The notes under the pieces were generated by a model that worked only from the letters and a program-made list of their open reading frames with translations, was not told the origin of the DNA and did not search any database. Shown here in pieces: positions 43,144-50,935 of a stretch of DNA of 64,000 nucleotides (within the stretch, counting starts at the first letter, position 1; each line of letters starts with the position of its first letter). Made by a program: the position numbers and the translations under genes. This stretch comes from Acidovorax sp. A79. GTDB taxonomy: Bacteria; Pseudomonadota; Gammaproteobacteria; Burkholderiales; Burkholderiaceae_C. The stretch spans positions 3,140,501 through 3,204,500 of the forward strand of contig NZ_AP028672.1 of the NCBI RefSeq assembly GCF_041154505.1, given 5' to 3'.

Positions 43144-43962
43144 ATGGCCAAAATCGTCGTCGTGACCTCCGGCAAGGGTGGCGTGGGCAAGACCACCACC
43201 AGTGCCAGCTTTGCCACCGGCCTCGCCCTGCGCGGCCACAAGACCGCCGTGATCGACTTTGATGTCGGCCTGCGCAACCTGGACCTCATCATGGGCTGCG
43301 AACGCCGCGTGGTGTACGACCTCATCAACGTGATCCAGGGCGAGGCCAACCTGAACCAGGCCCTCATCAAGGACAAGCAGTGCGACAACCTGTTCGTGCT
43401 GGCCGCCAGCCAGACGCGCGACAAGGACGCGCTCACGCAGGACGGCGTCGAGAAAGTGCTCAAGGACCTGGCCGCGATGGACTTCGAGTACATCGTCTGC
43501 GACTCGCCCGCCGGCATTGAAAGCGGCGCGCTGATGGCCATGCACTTCGCCGACGAGGCGCTGCTGGTGACGAACCCCGAGGTGTCGTCGGTGCGCGACT
43601 CGGACCGCATCCTGGGCATGCTGGGCAGCAAGACCAAGCGCGCGATCGAAGGCGGCGAGCCGATCAAGGAGCACCTGCTCATCACGCGCTACAACCCCAG
43701 CCGCGTGCAGGACGGCCAGATGCTGAGCCTGGAAGACATCCAGGACATCCTGCGCATCAAGCTGATCGGCGTGATCCCCGAGTCGGAAGTGGTGCTGCAG
43801 TCGTCCAACCAGGGCACGCCCGCGATCCACGCCAAGGACTCGGATGTGTCCGAGGCCTACAAGGACGTGATCGACCGCTTCCTGGGCGCCACCGACAAGC
43901 CGCTGCGTTTCATCGACGCGGAAAAGCCAGGCTTCTTCAAACGCCTGTTCGGGAGCAAATAA
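43144..43962 (+). CDS. minD: Septum site-determining protein MinD
   Basis: A 272-residue membrane-associated ATPase that recruits MinC and is swept off the membrane by MinE. Deviant Walker A KGGVGKTT at residues 11-18, VIDFDVGLRNLD next, and an amphipathic C-terminal helix (KPGFFKRLFGSK) for membrane binding. It starts 205 bp after minC and ends 3 bp before minE. Confidence 0.97.
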   Translation: MAKIVVVTSGKGGVGKTTTSASFATGLALRGHKTAVIDFDVGLRNLDLIMGCERRVVYDLINVIQGEANLNQALIKDKQCDNLFVLAASQTRDKDALTQDGVEKVLKDLAAMDFEYIVCDSPAGIESGALMAMHFADEALLVTNPEVSSVRDSDRILGMLGSKTKRAIEGGEPIKEHLLITRYNPSRVQDGQMLSLEDIQDILRIKLIGVIPESEVVLQSSNQGTPAIHAKDSDVSEAYKDVIDRFLGATDKPLRFIDAEKPGFFKRLFGSK

Positions 43963-43965
43963 GCC

Positions 43966-44232
43966 ATGGCTTCTTTCCTGTCCTTCCTGCTCGGCGAGAA
44001 GAAGAAAACCGCCAGCGTCGCCAAGGAGCGGCTGCAGATCATCCTGGCGCACGAGCGCAACGGCCGCAACGCCTCGGAGCCCGACTACCTGCCCGCGCTG
44101 CAGCGCGAACTGGTGGCGGTGATCTCCAAGTACGTGAAGATCAACCCCGACGACCTCAAGGTGCACCTGGAGCGCCAGGACAACCTGGAGGTGCTGGAGG
44201 TCAAGATCGAGCTGCCCGACACCGTGCGCTGA
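43966..44232 (+). CDS. minE: Cell division topological specificity factor MinE
   Basis: An 88-residue MinE. The N-terminal membrane/MinD-binding part ([28 protein letters not shown]) and the dimerisation domain ([36 protein letters not shown]) match the family. It begins 3 bp after minD (GGGAG upstream). A reverse-oriented family-1 repeat begins 15 bp after its stop. Confidence 0.96.
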   Translation: MASFLSFLLGEKKKTASVAKERLQIILAHERNGRNASEPDYLPALQRELVAVISKYVKINPDDLKVHLERQDNLEVLEVKIELPDTVR

Positions 44233-44247
44233 GGTCCTGCATCCAAG

Positions 44248-44300
44248 CCAAATTGGCCCCTGGCGCTTATCTGGTAAGCGCTGGCAGCTATCAAAATTGA
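44248..44300 (-). repeat. Dispersed 3'-end repeat, family 1, copy F (reverse)
   Basis: CCAAATTGGCCCCTGGCGCTTATCTGGTAAGCGCTGGCAGCTATCAAAATTGAT; the reverse complement shows the family order TTTGATAGCTG-CCAGCGCTTACC...AAGCGCCAGGGGCC. Sits between the minE stop and the convergent MOSC gene. Confidence 0.75.
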
Positions 44301-44319
44301 TGAACCCGATGGGGCTTGG

Positions 44320-44910
44320 CTAGCGCGCGTGTTTTGCCCACTTGCCGGCCAGCGCCTGCGCGATGCTCAGCCCGCGCTGCCCGGGCACCAGCGTGGCGGT
44401 CTCTCCGGCGGCGATGGTGCCGGGCTGGTCCACCGCCAGGTAGTAGCCGCAGCATCCGGCCAGGGCCATGGTGCGGCCCGCCTGCGCAAACCCCATGACG
44501 GCGTTGAACTTGAAGCATGGCTCGCGCGGGGCGCTCACCCGCAGCACGCAGTGGGGGAAATGCCATTCATCGCCCACAAACACATCCGCTTCCAGCGGCC
44601 CGTCGATGGTGAGGTTCTCCCCCATGAAACCCGGCGGCAAGGTTTCATCGAACAGGCTCACGCCGCGTTCGCGGCGCTGTGCCTGCCAGAACGCGTAGTG
44701 GGCGGCGGGGTAGGCGTATATGGCCTTGCCCAGGCCGCCGTGCACGCTCGGGTCGGCCTGCTCGTCCCCTGCCAGGCCCAGCGGGCCCACCGCCACCGGG
44801 CCGGTGACGGGTGCCTTGCCGATGGCGGTGAGCACCGAGCGCTCGCCCACCTTCAGGCGCCGGGCCAGACCGATGTTCACGTGGCGCACGGCCACGGTGG
44901 GGGTCGTCAC
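44320..44910 (-). CDS. MOSC-domain protein (YiiM-like)
   Basis: A 196-residue protein with the molybdenum-cofactor sulfurase C-terminal domain. The MOSC block ...DPSVHGGLGKAIYAYPAAHYAFW and GFMGENLTIDGPLEADVFVGDEWHF is clear, and the cysteine of APREPCFKFNAVMGF aligns with the conserved MOSC Cys. It starts with GTG, whose GTGA overlaps the flavin-reductase stop, so the two are translationally coupled. YiiM relatives reduce N-hydroxylated bases and need a reductase partner. Confidence 0.87.
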   Translation of the reverse strand: MTTPTVAVRHVNIGLARRLKVGERSVLTAIGKAPVTGPVAVGPLGLAGDEQADPSVHGGLGKAIYAYPAAHYAFWQAQRRERGVSLFDETLPPGFMGENLTIDGPLEADVFVGDEWHFPHCVLRVSAPREPCFKFNAVMGFAQAGRTMALAGCCGYYLAVDQPGTIAAGETATLVPGQRGLSIAQALAGKWAKHAR

Positions 44911-45428
44911 AGCGGGTGCTCGGTGTAGAACTTGCCCCCGTGGTACAGCAGGGGCGAGATGCCTTCGCGGTGCTCGCAGCGTTCGACCTCGCCCACAAAG
45001 ATGGTGTGGTCGCCCTCCTTGTACTGGCTGCGGTTGAAGCATTCGAATGTGGCAGCCGCCCCGGCCAGCAACGGGGCGCCGCTGATGCCGGGCCGGTGTT
45101 CCAGGCCTGCCCAGCGGTCGATGCCGCGCGTGGCAAAACGCTCGGCCAGCGCCTTCTGGTCCGCGGCCAGCACGTGGATGGCGTAGTGCGAGCCATCGGC
45201 AAAGGTGGGCAGGGTGCTGGCGCCGTGCGACAGGCTCCACAGCACCAGCGGGGGTGCCAGCGACACCGAATTGAACGAACTGGCCGTGAGCCCCACCAGG
45301 TCGCCCGCCGCCGTGCGGGCCGTGACGATGGTCACGCCCGTGGCAAACATGCCCAGTGCATCGCGAAACTCGCGTGTGGAGAAGCTCGGTGGCAGGGCGA
45401 GGGCGGGGCGGGGGGGCGAAGGGTTCAC
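44907..45428 (-). CDS. Flavin reductase-like FMN-binding protein
   Basis: A 173-residue split-barrel flavin reductase (DIM6/NTAB type): FRDALGMFATGVTIVTARTAAGDLVGLTASSFNSVSLAPPLVLWSLSHGAST covers the FMN-binding pattern; HTIFVGEVERCEH closes it. The start is uncertain: TTG 45464 and GTG 45428 are in frame, no ATG precedes the domain; GTG 45428 gives the normal size. It is coupled to a MOSC gene, for which it may supply reduced flavin. Confidence 0.85.
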   Translation of the reverse strand: MNPSPPRPALALPPSFSTREFRDALGMFATGVTIVTARTAAGDLVGLTASSFNSVSLAPPLVLWSLSHGASTLPTFADGSHYAIHVLAADQKALAERFATRGIDRWAGLEHRPGISGAPLLAGAAATFECFNRSQYKEGDHTIFVGEVERCEHREGISPLLYHGGKFYTEHPL

Positions 45429-45616
45429 AAAAGCGGTGCCAGCGGTGGCAGCAGGGGGGAACAACTATTATCAGGCGCCACCCACCACCGCGCTGTTGCG
45501 GGGTTTACTTCCGTAAGACTTGCGCAAATCGGGATGCAACCACCACCTGGCGTGGGGGCGAGCTACCTGCCTGAACCCTGTTTTGCGTAAGTCATTTCTG
45601 TTCCGTTTTCCACCGC

Positions 45617-46405
45617 ATGGCCGTTCTTCCTACCTTCACCGCCCTGGGCTCCGGCCCCACCGTGCTCATGCTGCACGACGCCGATGGCGACCACCTCACC
45701 TTTGCCCCCCAGGTGGAAACGCTGGCCACGGTTGGCTACCGCGCCGTGGCCTGGAACATGCCGGGCTATGGCCGCAGCGCGCCCGTGGAGCCCTACACCT
45801 TCAAGGCGCTGGCGCAGAGCTGCCTGGCCCTGATCGACGCCCTGCGGGGTGGCCCGGTCACGCTGGTGGGGCACGGCATGGGCGCCATGGTGGCGCTGGA
45901 GGCCGCAGTGCGCGGCCCATCGCAGGTGCGGCGCCTCGTGCTGTGCGCGGGCGGGCCGGCGCTCGATGCGCAGGCGGTGGAAGACTGGGTGGCGCCCCGG
46001 CTGCGCGCCCTGAAAGCACTGGATGGCGGTGGCGGCATGGAGGCGCTGGCGCAGACGCTGGTACCCCAGTTCATCGGCACCGGCGCCCTGCCCGAAGGGG
46101 TGCGGCTGGCCAGCCATGCGCTGGCCCAGGTGTACCCGGGGGCCTACCGGCGCGCGCTGGAGGCCTTGCCCACGTTTGATCGCGGGGCTGCCGCGCTGGC
46201 CCACCTGGCCATGCCCACGCTGCTGGTGGGGGGCGCGCTGGACCGCTGCACACCCCCCGTGGCCCTGGAGGCGCTTGCCCAGGTGCTGCCCGATGCGCAG
46301 ACCCTGGTGCTGCCCCATGTCGGGCACTGGCCCCAGCTGGAGGACCCCGAGGGTTTCGATGCCGCGCTGCTGGACTTTCTAGCCCAGCGGCGGATGCTGC
46401 ACTGA
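45617..46405 (+). CDS. Alpha/beta-hydrolase-fold protein lacking the serine nucleophile
   Basis: A 262-residue alpha/beta fold. The nucleophile elbow reads VGHGMGAMVAL (about residue 93-103), with Gly where the catalytic Ser is expected, while the acid (GALDRCTPP) and His (VGHWPQLEDP) positions are intact. The oxyanion strand is LMLHDADGDH rather than HGxG. The protein may be non-hydrolytic, or use another residue. It starts a plus-strand pair with the YdcF gene. Confidence 0.8.
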   Translation: MAVLPTFTALGSGPTVLMLHDADGDHLTFAPQVETLATVGYRAVAWNMPGYGRSAPVEPYTFKALAQSCLALIDALRGGPVTLVGHGMGAMVALEAAVRGPSQVRRLVLCAGGPALDAQAVEDWVAPRLRALKALDGGGGMEALAQTLVPQFIGTGALPEGVRLASHALAQVYPGAYRRALEALPTFDRGAAALAHLAMPTLLVGGALDRCTPPVALEALAQVLPDAQTLVLPHVGHWPQLEDPEGFDAALLDFLAQRRMLH

Positions 46406-46533
46406 GCTTGCCCCATCCCGCAGGGCCGATGGTTCGGCCGTCCAAGCGGTCCATTTTTCCCCCGCCATGCCCTGGCGCCGCCGGGCGGGCTCGTGCAGGC
46501 CTGATTGCTCCTTCCCTTTCTCCTTCTGTTGCC

Positions 46534-47292
46534 ATGTGGTTTGCCCTGAAGAAAATACTGTCTGCGCTGCTGTTGCCCCCGGTGTCCAGCATCCTGCTGG
46601 CGCTGGTGGGGCTGTGGATCGCGCGCTACCACCGCCGCACGGGCATCACGGTGGTGGTGCTGTCGCTGCTGTCGGTGCTGGTGCTGTCCTGGCCACCGGT
46701 GTCGGATGTGCTGGTGCGCAGCCTGGAGCACCATCCCGTGGTGACCGCCCGGCAGCTGTCCCAAGCGCGCACCCAGGCCATCGTGGTGCTGGGGGGCGGG
46801 GCCGACACCGTGGCCCCCGAGTACGGTGTGGATGTGCTCAGTCGGGGCGCCCGCGAGCGGGTGCGCTACGCCGTGCACCTGCAGCAGCAGGCGGGCTTGC
46901 CCATCCTGGCGACGGGCGGCTCCACCGGCGGCATGCGGGCCGAGTCGCTGGTCATGAAGGACGTGGTGGAGCGCGAGTTCAAAGGGCGGGTGCGCTGGAC
47001 GGAGGTGGAGTCGCTCGACACCCGCAGCAATGCCGAAAAATCCGCCATCCTGCTCAAGGCCGCCGGCATCGAGCGCATTGCCCTGGTCACCCACGGCTGG
47101 CACATGGTGCGCGCGGCCGGGGCCTTCGAGCGCGCGGGGCTGCAGGTGCTGCCCGCGCCCATGGGCTTCAAGGGCGGGCAGGCCCGCAAGCTGTACCGGG
47201 TGTTGCCGCGCGCCTCCGCGCTGGCCGACAGCAGCCTGGCGCTGCACGAATGGCTGGGGATTCTGGTGCAGCGGATGGGGCTGGGCTCCTGA
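46534..47292 (+). CDS. YdcF-family (DUF218) membrane-anchored protein
   Basis: A 252-residue protein: two N-terminal membrane segments (about residues 5-27 and 36-57) then the DUF218 domain with AIVVLGGGADTVAPEYG, ILATGGSTGGMRAESLVMKDVV and SLDTRSNAEKSAILLKAAGI...VTHGWHMVRA. ElyC/SanA relatives act in envelope polysaccharide metabolism. ATG 46534 is selected because the first membrane helix starts there; the frame extends upstream to 46408. Confidence 0.85.
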   Translation: MWFALKKILSALLLPPVSSILLALVGLWIARYHRRTGITVVVLSLLSVLVLSWPPVSDVLVRSLEHHPVVTARQLSQARTQAIVVLGGGADTVAPEYGVDVLSRGARERVRYAVHLQQQAGLPILATGGSTGGMRAESLVMKDVVEREFKGRVRWTEVESLDTRSNAEKSAILLKAAGIERIALVTHGWHMVRAAGAFERAGLQVLPAPMGFKGGQARKLYRVLPRASALADSSLALHEWLGILVQRMGLGS

Positions 47293-47354
47293 CACGACGT
47301 TGTCAGCAGCCCGGCAATAGCCTCGTGTGCACCATTCTTGAGAGGGAGCTGCCC

Positions 47355-47543
47355 ATGATGCAGGCCAATGCCGCCGGCACAGCGAAGTGGAAAGGCGCGC
47401 CGGGCGCCGGCGCCCCAGCCATGGGAGACGCCGCGCACGCCCCGGTGCCGGATGGATCTGCGGGCCGCCAGAGCCTGGCGAACCTGATGGCGCTCGGGCA
47501 GGCGGATACAGTCTCCCTCGTTGCAATGCCCACAGTGGGGTGA
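47355..47543 (+). CDS. Possible small ORF ahead of the HhH protein
   Basis: A 62-residue ORF (MMQANAAGTAKWKG...) preceded by AGAGGGAG at 47341-47348. It stops 1 bp before the ATG of the next gene (TGACATG), so it could be coupled to it. The sequence is low-complexity and unrecognised; it may not be a gene. Confidence 0.3.
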   Translation: MMQANAAGTAKWKGAPGAGAPAMGDAAHAPVPDGSAGRQSLANLMALGQADTVSLVAMPTVG

Positions 47544-47544
47544 C

Positions 47545-47784
47545 ATGGGTTTTTCTGCCGCTGAAAAAGAGCAAATGCTGGCCCTGCACGGCGTGGGGGC
47601 CACCGTGATTGCGCGCCTGGAGCAGGTCGGGTTTTCGTCGCTGGCCGAACTGGTCGACGCGGATGTGGCCGCGGTGACCAGAACCATCTCGGAGATGATG
47701 AGGTCCACCTGCTGGCACAACAGCCCCCAGGCGCGCGGTGCCATTGGCGCCATCGTGGCGCTGGCCCGGAGCCGGCAGCCCTAG
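47545..47784 (+). CDS. Small helix-hairpin-helix protein
   Basis: A 79-residue protein with an HhH motif: LALHGVGATVIARLEQVGFSSLAELVDADVAAVTRTI, i.e. a GVG hairpin between helices as in nonspecific DNA-binding proteins, then CWHNSPQARGAIGAIVALAR, which repeats a helical pattern seen in Cdd1-like proteins. Role unknown, perhaps DNA binding. ATG 47545 is used; a second in-frame start at 47521 would add eight residues. Confidence 0.65.
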   Translation: MGFSAAEKEQMLALHGVGATVIARLEQVGFSSLAELVDADVAAVTRTISEMMRSTCWHNSPQARGAIGAIVALARSRQP

Positions 47785-47882
47785 CTGTTCTCGCCGGCGG
47801 CCCGGCCCCTGTGGCGAAAGCCACACCCACCGCGACCGCAGCAGCCTCACCCTGGGCCGAGCCGGCACGGCGTTGTGGTTAG

Positions 47883-48437
47883 CTACGCCAGCAAGAAGTC
47901 CGGCGCCGCAGCCAGCGCCTGCGCGTCGGCCTGCACCGCCCCCGGCGGCCCGCCCTTGCCCCAGAGCGCGCCGCCCCAGGCCATCGACAGGAACCGGGCG
48001 CACAGCTCCACGGAGTCGATCATGGGCTGGGCCTTGGCGCGGTCGCCGCTGGTGGTGATGAGCGCCAGGGTCTTCGCGCCCATGGGCTCCTTGAAGGCCA
48101 GGCCAGGCACGCGCATCCAGGCGCTCCAGTGGTCCAGGTAGGTCTTGAGCGGCGAGGGAATGCTGTACCAGTAGACCGGCGCCACGAACACGATGTGCGT
48201 GGCCGCCAGCGTGGCGTCCAGCAGCGTCTTCATGTCGCCTTCGGGCGGCGCATAGGTGCCCGAGGTGTGGCGCTGGTCCACGAAGGGCGGCAGGTCCATG
48301 CGGGCCAGGTGGTGCCAGGTTTGCGCGGTGCCCGGGGGCAGCGCGGCGGCCGCCTGGCGTGCGAGCCACTCGGTGTTGCCGGTGTGGCCCGGCTCGCGGG
48401 TGGACGTGGTGAGAAAGAGGTAGTGCGGTGCAGGCAT
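47883..48437 (-). CDS. NAD(P)H-dependent FMN reductase / flavodoxin-like oxidoreductase
   Basis: A 184-residue flavodoxin-fold protein. TTSTREPGHTGNTEWLARQAAAALP binds the FMN phosphate, THIVFVAPVYWYSIPSPLKTYLDHWSAWM is the family's second block, and LALITTSGDRAKAQPMIDSV the third. NAD(P)H-dependent oxidoreductases of this type reduce quinones or flavins. It precedes dadA on the same strand but the direction of transcription places dadA upstream; the gap is 45 bp. Confidence 0.85.
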   Translation of the reverse strand: MPAPHYLFLTTSTREPGHTGNTEWLARQAAAALPPGTAQTWHHLARMDLPPFVDQRHTSGTYAPPEGDMKTLLDATLAATHIVFVAPVYWYSIPSPLKTYLDHWSAWMRVPGLAFKEPMGAKTLALITTSGDRAKAQPMIDSVELCARFLSMAWGGALWGKGGPPGAVQADAQALAAAPDFLLA

Positions 48438-48482
48438 GGACGGGATCGTAACGGCCCCGGCCCGTGTCTGCTGGCAGTGGCT

Positions 48483-49820
48483 TCAGGCCGTGGCGACGGC
48501 CCGGGGCGCGCGCACGCGCTCGTCGCCCAGGAAGCCGAAGTTCATCGCGGGCTGTTCGCCGCTGATGAGCTCGGCCAGCGCCTTGCCCGAGCCCGCGCCG
48601 TGCGTCCAGCCCAGCGTGCCGTGGCCCGCATTCACCCACAGCTTGCCCACGCGGGTCTGCCCGATGAACGGGATGTTGGTGGGCGTGGCCGGGCGCAGGC
48701 CGGTCCAGTACTGCGGGTCGCCGCCTTCTTCGGGCGTGCGGGTGTCGCACACGCCGGGCAGGATGGCCTCGATGCGGCGCGACAGCATGTGGCAGCGTGC
48801 GCGGGCCAGTGTGCTGTCCAGCGTCAGGTCCCAGCCATTGAGTTCGATGGTGCCCGCCACGCGCAGGTGGTTGCCCAGGCGGCTCATGGCGATCTTCTTG
48901 CCGTCGTCGATGGTGGAGACCATGGGCGCGCCCTCGGGCTTGAGCAGCGGGAACGTGGCGCTGTAGCCCTTGCCAGGGTAGATCGGCAGGTCCACGCCCA
49001 CGCTGCGCAACAGCGGCGCGCTGTAGGAGCCGCAGGCCACGACCACGGCGTCGGCCTTCAGGATGAAGTCTTTTTTGCCCCCACCGCTGGACTGGCGTGC
49101 CATGACAGCTACCGAATCAATAGCGTTGCCGATCTTGTTCAGGCGCAGCACGTCGTGGCCATAGAGGAACTGCGCGCCGCGCGCCATGCAGCGGCGGGCG
49201 AGTTCCTGCGTGAACACGCGCGCGTCGCCGCTCTCGTCGGTGCTGGTGTAGGTGCCGCCGGTGATCTTGTCGCCGTAGGCCTTGAACGCGGGCTCGATCT
49301 GCAGCAGCTCGTCGCGGCTCACCAGGCGCCGTTGCACGCCGTGCTTGCGCATGAGCTCCACCGCATGGCCGGCGGCGTCAAAGGATTTCTGGTCGGTGTA
49401 GAAGTGGGCAATGCCGCGTTCCAGCCGGTTGTATTCGATGCCCGTGGTGCTGACCAGGTCCTTGAGGGCGGCATGGCTGTACGCGCCCAGCGCCACGATC
49501 TGCTGCACATTGCGCTCGAACGCGGCGTCGTTGCACTGCGCGAGGAACTGCAGGCCCCAGCGCCATTGCTGCCAGTCCATCTGCGGGCGAAACAGCAGCG
49601 GCGCTTCCTTGTCGAACATCCACTTGAGCGCCTTGAGCGGCGCCTCGCGGTTGGCCCAGGGCTCGCAGTAGCTCACCGAGATCTGTGCTGCATTGGCAAA
49701 ACTGGTTTCGAGCGCAGCATCGGGCTGGCGGTCGATCACGATGACTTCGTGACCGCGTTCCAGCAGGTGCCACGCCGTGCTGGTGCCGATGATGCCTGCG
49801 CCGAGAACAATGGTTTTCAT
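48483..49820 (-). CDS. dadA: D-amino-acid dehydrogenase small subunit, with a repeat-like insert
   Basis: A 445-residue membrane-associated flavoprotein oxidising D-amino acids to 2-oxo acids. The FAD motif VLGAGIIGTSTAWHLLERGHEV is at residues 4-25. VVACGSYSAPLLRSVGVDLPIYPGKGYSATFP and WVNAGHGTLGWTHGAGSGKALAELISG are standard DadA blocks. Residues about 232-251 (IDSVAVMARQSSGGGKKD) are encoded by a stretch that aligns, without gaps, to dispersed repeat family 1. It is divergent from a LysR regulator, as for catabolic dad genes. Confidence 0.9.
   Translation of the reverse strand: MKTIVLGAGIIGTSTAWHLLERGHEVIVIDRQPDAALETSFANAAQISVSYCEPWANREAPLKALKWMFDKEAPLLFRPQMDWQQWRWGLQFLAQCNDAAFERNVQQIVALGAYSHAALKDLVSTTGIEYNRLERGIAHFYTDQKSFDAAGHAVELMRKHGVQRRLVSRDELLQIEPAFKAYGDKITGGTYTSTDESGDARVFTQELARRCMARGAQFLYGHDVLRLNKIGNAIDSVAVMARQSSGGGKKDFILKADAVVVACGSYSAPLLRSVGVDLPIYPGKGYSATFPLLKPEGAPMVSTIDDGKKIAMSRLGNHLRVAGTIELNGWDLTLDSTLARARCHMLSRRIEAILPGVCDTRTPEEGGDPQYWTGLRPATPTNIPFIGQTRVGKLWVNAGHGTLGWTHGAGSGKALAELISGEQPAMNFGFLGDERVRAPRAVATA
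49068..49127 (-). repeat. Diverged dispersed repeat family 1, copy H, in-frame inside dadA
   Basis: The minus strand reads AACGCTATTGATTCGGTAGCTG...CAGCGGTGGGGGCAAAAAAG. ATTGATTxGGTAGCTG, the CAGCGxT box and the GGGGGC-A6 tail follow the family order at family spacing; the middle is diverged. No stop in frame. Confidence 0.5.
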
Positions 49821-49942
49821 ATGCGGAATGCCTTGTGAGCCTTTGCGTGCCACCCGCCCCAGTGCGGGACACGATGGGGCGCAGTGTGCGCGACATTGCA
49901 TTCAACTAAAAGCAAAATTAAACTTACTCCAAAAACATCAGC

Positions 49943-49962
49943 GCACCTAATAAACGGTGCGG
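49943..49962. promoter_or_regulatory. Dyad CGCACC-N8-GGTGCG between dadA and the LysR gene
   Basis: A 6-bp inverted repeat with an A/T-rich centre (TAATAAAC), 34 bp before the LysR-type start codon. Suits a LysR operator acting on itself and on divergent dadA. Confidence 0.5.
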
Positions 49963-49996
49963 TAGAGACAATCCTCTTTTGTTCGAGCCCGAGACC

Positions 49997-50917
49997 ATGA
50001 GCACCTACGATCCCGCCGCCCTGGAATGCCTTGCCGCCATCGTTGAAGAGGGCGGCTTCGAGCGCGCTGCGCAGCGCCTGAACGTCACACAGTCGGCCGT
50101 CTCACAGCGCCTGCGCGCGCTGGAGGCGCAGGTGGGCTCGGTGCTCATCGTGCGCAGCCGTCCGCTGCGGCCCACCTCGGCGGGGCAGTTGCTGCTCAAG
50201 CACACCAAGCAGCTACGACTGCTGCGCGCCGACCTGGAGCGCGACCTGCACGAACTCGCGCCCAGCGCCCCCGGCGGCACGCGCGAGGACGAACGCATCT
50301 CGATCGCCATCAATGCCGACAGCATCGCCACCTGGGCGATGGGCGCGCTGCACGAGCTGGTGCGCCAGCGCCTGCCGCTGGAAATCATCGTGGACGACCA
50401 GGATTTCACGCAGGAATGGCTGCGCTCCGGTCAGGTGCTGGGCTGCGTGACCACGCTCAAGCAGGCCCTGCGCGGCTGCAAGATGGTGCCGCTGGGCGCC
50501 ATGCACTACGTGGCGGTGGCGTCTGCGCCCTATGCGCAGCAGCACCTGCCCCAGGGGCTCACGCCGCACAACTTCCGCGAAGTGCCGTTCCTGTCGTTCA
50601 ACCGCAAGGACGACATGGCCGCCGAATTCGTGGCCCGTGCCTTCGGCCTCAAGCGCGTGGCGCTCAACCACCTGTTCGTGCCCGGGTCGGAGGCGCAGAT
50701 GCGCGCCGTGGCCGCCGGCTGGGCGGTGGGCGTGGTGCCCGAGCTGCTGGCGCGCGGGCCCATCGCCGACGGCAGCATGGTGGACCTGGCGCCCGGCCGC
50801 AGGCTGCCGATCCAGCTGTACTGGCACTGCTGGAACCTGGAGTCGGCGGTGCTGGACGCGCTCACGGCCGCGCTCACGGCCACGGCCGCCCGCACGCTCG
50901 AGGCGCCGGCGGCCTAG
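49997..50917 (+). CDS. LysR-family regulator (ArgP/LysG type)
   Basis: A 306-residue regulator. HTH block LECLAAIVEEGGFERAAQRLNVTQSAVSQRLRALEAQVGSVLIVRSRP at residues 7-54 matches ArgP/IciA. ArgP regulates amino-acid export and uptake genes and answers to arginine and lysine; here the divergent neighbour is dadA, not the usual LysE exporter. Start ATG 49997 was preferred to 49979, since the HTH begins soon after it. Confidence 0.87.
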   Translation: MSTYDPAALECLAAIVEEGGFERAAQRLNVTQSAVSQRLRALEAQVGSVLIVRSRPLRPTSAGQLLLKHTKQLRLLRADLERDLHELAPSAPGGTREDERISIAINADSIATWAMGALHELVRQRLPLEIIVDDQDFTQEWLRSGQVLGCVTTLKQALRGCKMVPLGAMHYVAVASAPYAQQHLPQGLTPHNFREVPFLSFNRKDDMAAEFVARAFGLKRVALNHLFVPGSEAQMRAVAAGWAVGVVPELLARGPIADGSMVDLAPGRRLPIQLYWHCWNLESAVLDALTAALTATAARTLEAPAA

Positions 50918-50935
50918 CCGGGGCGGCGGCTGCGT

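Noticed and set aside
47355-47543. The 62-codon ORF as a firm gene
   Set aside because: Kept only as a low-confidence feature, since there is no homology or composition evidence beyond a ribosome site and coupling.
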